Source: Sulfurimonas sp.
GTDB taxonomy: Bacteria; Campylobacterota; Campylobacteria; Campylobacterales; Sulfurimonadaceae
Length of the DNA stretch: 8,583 nucleotides
Direction: 5' to 3'
Assembly (NCBI GenBank): GCA_024762745.1
Contig: JANTGV010000031.1
Coordinates: 1 to 8,583, forward strand
Shown here: in pieces, positions 6,206-8,583 of the stretch
Layout: each line of letters opens with the position of its first letter
How positions within the stretch are numbered: the stretch's first letter is position 1
Made by a program: the position numbers and the translations under genes
Notes under the pieces: model-generated
The model's database searches: none
What the model saw: only the letters and a program-made list of their open reading frames with translations
What the model was told of the DNA's origin: nothing

Positions 6206-7082
6206 AATTGAAGCCTCCACATTAGAACAAGCATATCAAGATGCTGCACTCAAACTTGAGTGCTCAGTTACAGAGTTAGCTATTGAAGTTGTACAACATC
6301 CAAAATCTGGAATATTGGGTCTGTTTAAAAAGAAAGCGATTATTGTAGCAACTGTTGACAGTAAAATGGTTAATGCAAATAAAAGAAAAAACTCTCAAGA
6401 AAAGCCAAAAAAAGCGAAAAAAGTTAAAAAAGTAGAAGAGAGAGCAGCAGACATAAAGGATACTTCTACACCTACTATGATAAATGATACGATTATGCCT
6501 GCTTCATTTGTAAGCGATCAGGATGATTATGAAGATGATGATTTAGAGAATGGTTTAGAATATACAGCTGATTATGATGATGAGTTTGATGAGAAAGACG
6601 ATAAGGAAGCTTTAGCTGAAATAGGTGAAATAGCTGTGAAGATTGATCAAGAGATCAATGAACTTTTTAATCTGACATGTTTTGAAATTGATAAAATTGA
6701 AGTGAGTGCTTATGATACAGAGACTCTGCTTGTAGAGTTTAAAGGTGAAGATGCAGCACTATTAATCGGTAAAGAAGGTTACAGATATAAAGCACTCTCA
6801 TATATGATATTCAATTGGATAAACTCTAAATATGATGTGCAACTACGTTTGGAAATAGCAGAATTTTTGAAAAACCAAGAGGAGTCAGTATCAAGGTACC
6901 TTGTAAATGTGTGTGAGAATATTGATAAAGATGGGCGTGCTCAGACTAAAATTCTTGATGGCGTTTTAGTACAAATTGCTCTTAAGGAGCTACGAGAAAA
7001 ATATCCTGAAAAATATGTAGTCATCCGTTCAACCCGCGATGGTTTGAAGTATATCATTGTAAATGATTATCATAGTAATTAG
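6198..7082 (+). CDS. jag: KhpB/Jag RNA-binding protein with Jag-N and KH domains
   Basis: Jag/KhpB proteins bind RNA and often affect cell division and envelope synthesis. The 294-residue protein has a Jag-N domain (residues 1-52, with VQHPKSGILGLFKKKA). A Lys-rich linker (62-82) follows, then a strongly acidic stretch (108-136, many Asp/Glu). The KH domain (about 162-228) has the RNA-binding GxxG loop as GKEG (191-194). The C-terminal part (229-294) sits where R3H belongs, but the Arg-x3-His signature is not seen: the equivalent segment reads LDGVLVQIAL. I start at ATG 6198, because the Jag-N sequence MIKIEASTLEQAYQDA begins there. A TTG start at 6174 would only add eight residues drawn from the yidC overlap. 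The 8-nt overlap with yidC suggests coupling. Confidence 0.93.
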   Translation: MIKIEASTLEQAYQDAALKLECSVTELAIEVVQHPKSGILGLFKKKAIIVATVDSKMVNANKRKNSQEKPKKAKKVKKVEERAADIKDTSTPTMINDTIMPASFVSDQDDYEDDDLENGLEYTADYDDEFDEKDDKEALAEIGEIAVKIDQEINELFNLTCFEIDKIEVSAYDTETLLVEFKGEDAALLIGKEGYRYKALSYMIFNWINSKYDVQLRLEIAEFLKNQEESVSRYLVNVCENIDKDGRAQTKILDGVLVQIALKELREKYPEKYVVIRSTRDGLKYIIVNDYHSN

Positions 7083-7084
7083 AG

Positions 7085-8425
7085 ATGTCCTATAATACTA
7101 TAGCCGCCATAGCAACTGCTCATGGTATAGGCTCCATTGCTATTATTCGCCTTAGTGGTGAAAAGGCTCTGGATATTGCAAAAACAGTTTCAAAAAAAGA
7201 TAATTTTTCCCCTCGACATGCTACTTTAACAAATGTTTACGATGCAGAAAACAACTTGATAGATGAATCACTTATTATCTATTTTAAAGCTCCTCACTCC
7301 TTTACGGGAGAAGATGTTGTAGAGATACAATGCCACGGTGGCTTTATAGTTGCTCAGTCGATACTAAAAGCATCTCTTGGTGCAGGTGCAGTCCTCGCCG
7401 AAGCAGGAGAGTTTTCTAAACGTGCTTTTTTTAATGGTCGAATCGACCTGAGTGAAGCTGAAGCTATTGCACAACTCATAGAGGCAAAAAGTGAAGATGC
7501 TGCTAAGATACTTGCTTCACAAATGAAAGGTTCTTTAAAAGAGTACATAGAAAATATTCGTGATGAGATAATCCACATACTTGCTTACTCTGAAGTCAGT
7601 ATTGATTATGCAGAGGAGGATTTACCTGAAGATTTAGTAGCACAGATTAAATCTAAATTAAAAGAACTCAAAATTTCACTCAACTCAACACTTTTAGCGA
7701 GTAAATCTAGAGAGGGTCTTATGCAAGGCTTTAAAGTTGCCATTGTCGGTAAACCAAATGTTGGCAAAAGCTCACTCTTAAACGCACTGCTTAATTATAA
7801 CCGTGCTATAGTAAGTGATATTGCTGGAACAACAAGAGATACCATTGAGGAGCAGGTGAAAATTGGAACACATCTAATCCGTATTGTAGATACAGCTGGT
7901 ATCCGTGTGGCTGATGATGAGATAGAACGCATAGGAATTGAGAGAAGTCTTGAAGCGATAGAACAGAGCGATATTGTTGTAGCACTTTTTGACAGTTCAC
8001 GTGAAGTAGATGTCGAAGATGAACAGATACTGCATTTGATTCATGAGCATGCAAAAGAAAAACATGTTTGCTATATAAAAAATAAGATAGATTTGGAACA
8101 GAAGTTTAAACATGAAGATATAGACTTCGATTTAGAGATAAATTCTAAAGAGAGTGTTGATTCCCTCATAAAGATTTTAGAAAAGATTATGGATAGAACA
8201 AATACATCTGATGAGTTGATGCTTATTTCTCAAAGACAGATATCCGCAGTAGAAAATACCTTGAATAACATAGAAGAAGCTTTTCCCCCTCTGGATGATC
8301 AAGAACTTGAGATATTCTCTTTCCATCTGAATGAGGCAGTAAAAGAGATGGCGAGTATTACTAGACCGTTTGAGAATGACGAAATGCTTGACAAGATGTT
8401 TGGCTCTTTTTGTCTTGGTAAATAG
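7085..8425 (+). CDS. mnmE: tRNA uridine-5-carboxymethylaminomethyl(34) modification GTPase MnmE
   Basis: MnmE works with MnmG to modify the wobble uridine of certain tRNAs, which improves decoding of A/G-ending codons. The 446 residues are normal length. The N-terminal folate-binding/dimerisation domain (about 1-118) starts NTIAAIATAHGIGSIAIIRLSG. A helical domain is interrupted by the G domain, with P-loop GKPNVGKS (222-229), switch DIAGTTRD (245-252), DTAG (269-272) and NKID (333-336). The chain ends in FGSFCLGK, carrying the C-terminal CxGK motif whose Cys is required for the modification. All key residues are present. ATG 7085 lies 2 nt after the jag stop, and ruvX starts 1 nt after the mnmE stop, so the gene is inside the operon. 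Confidence 0.98.
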   Translation: MSYNTIAAIATAHGIGSIAIIRLSGEKALDIAKTVSKKDNFSPRHATLTNVYDAENNLIDESLIIYFKAPHSFTGEDVVEIQCHGGFIVAQSILKASLGAGAVLAEAGEFSKRAFFNGRIDLSEAEAIAQLIEAKSEDAAKILASQMKGSLKEYIENIRDEIIHILAYSEVSIDYAEEDLPEDLVAQIKSKLKELKISLNSTLLASKSREGLMQGFKVAIVGKPNVGKSSLLNALLNYNRAIVSDIAGTTRDTIEEQVKIGTHLIRIVDTAGIRVADDEIERIGIERSLEAIEQSDIVVALFDSSREVDVEDEQILHLIHEHAKEKHVCYIKNKIDLEQKFKHEDIDFDLEINSKESVDSLIKILEKIMDRTNTSDELMLISQRQISAVENTLNNIEEAFPPLDDQELEIFSFHLNEAVKEMASITRPFENDEMLDKMFGSFCLGK

Positions 8426-8426
8426 T

Positions 8427-8583
8427 ATGAAGTATATTGCAATAGACTTAGGACTTAAACGCATAGGTCTGGCATATTCTGCACACCAAGATTTAGTGAC
8501 TCCACTTCCGGCAATTATGAGAAAAAATAGGAATCAGGCTTCTGATGAAGTAAGAAAAGTTTTAAAAGAGTGGGAAGTTGATG
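8427..8583 (+). CDS. ruvX: RuvX/YqgF pre-16S rRNA nuclease family, 5' part only
   Basis: Only the first 52 codons are in the window. They begin MKYIAIDLGLKRIGLAYS, the RNase H-fold opening strand of the YqgF family with its catalytic Asp7 (IDLG) and the KRIG/A motif, then the strand DLVTPLPAI. Members of this family process the 5' end of 16S rRNA; the older name is Holliday junction resolvase-like protein. The ATG at 8427 is 1 nt after the mnmE stop, so it is probably cotranscribed with mnmE. Because the rest lies outside the window, I cannot check the remaining acidic residues or exclude truncation. Confidence 0.88.
   Translation, partial: MKYIAIDLGLKRIGLAYSAHQDLVTPLPAIMRKNRNQASDEVRKVLKEWEVD

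Noticed and set aside
7354..8464. Several minus-strand open frames under mnmE
   Set aside because: All lie antisense to a complete MnmE with every GTPase motif, and none has a recognisable domain or ribosome site.

Overview
The window is low-GC bacterial chromosome and most likely comes from a Campylobacterota (former Epsilonproteobacteria) genome of the Sulfurimonas type. The inference rests on the DUF3373-like porin, the style of the rpmH-to-mnmE gene cluster and the AT-rich codon use. No species can be named from the sequence alone.

The left part (1-3614) is read on the minus strand as one compact transcription unit. A small exported protein of unknown function (3354-3614) is followed after 1 nt by a 489-residue DUF3373-like outer-membrane porin (1883-3352). 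After 8 nt comes a large membrane-anchored GGDEF-EAL protein (start 1874), which runs off the left edge just before the end of its EAL domain. The unit therefore pairs envelope proteins with a probable c-di-GMP sensor and turnover enzyme.

A 176-bp divergent intergenic region (3615-3790) holds the promoters for both directions. The right part is the classic plus-strand cluster rpmH (ribosomal protein L34), rnpA (RNase P protein), yidD, yidC (membrane insertase), jag/khpB (KH-domain RNA-binding protein), mnmE (tRNA-modification GTPase), and then a 5' fragment of ruvX/yqgF cut by the right edge. From rnpA to ruvX, neighbouring genes overlap by up to 8 nt or lie at most 3 nt apart, so they should be cotranscribed. 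The cluster links ribosome and tRNA maturation with membrane-protein insertion.

The most unusual point is the rpmH-rnpA junction. rnpA is intact but has no ATG, GTG or TTG start in its open frame; the only candidates are ATT at 3913 or CTG at 3940. Two perfect hairpins lie inside the first third of rnpA: an 8-bp stem over the CTG (3939-3964), and a 7-bp stem followed by eight T (3988-4017) that looks like an intrinsic terminator. Together they suggest, but do not prove, a device that lets much more L34 be made than RNase P protein and the downstream genes. Otherwise the right part is conserved housekeeping, and I see no mobile elements, CRISPR arrays, tRNAs or rRNAs.
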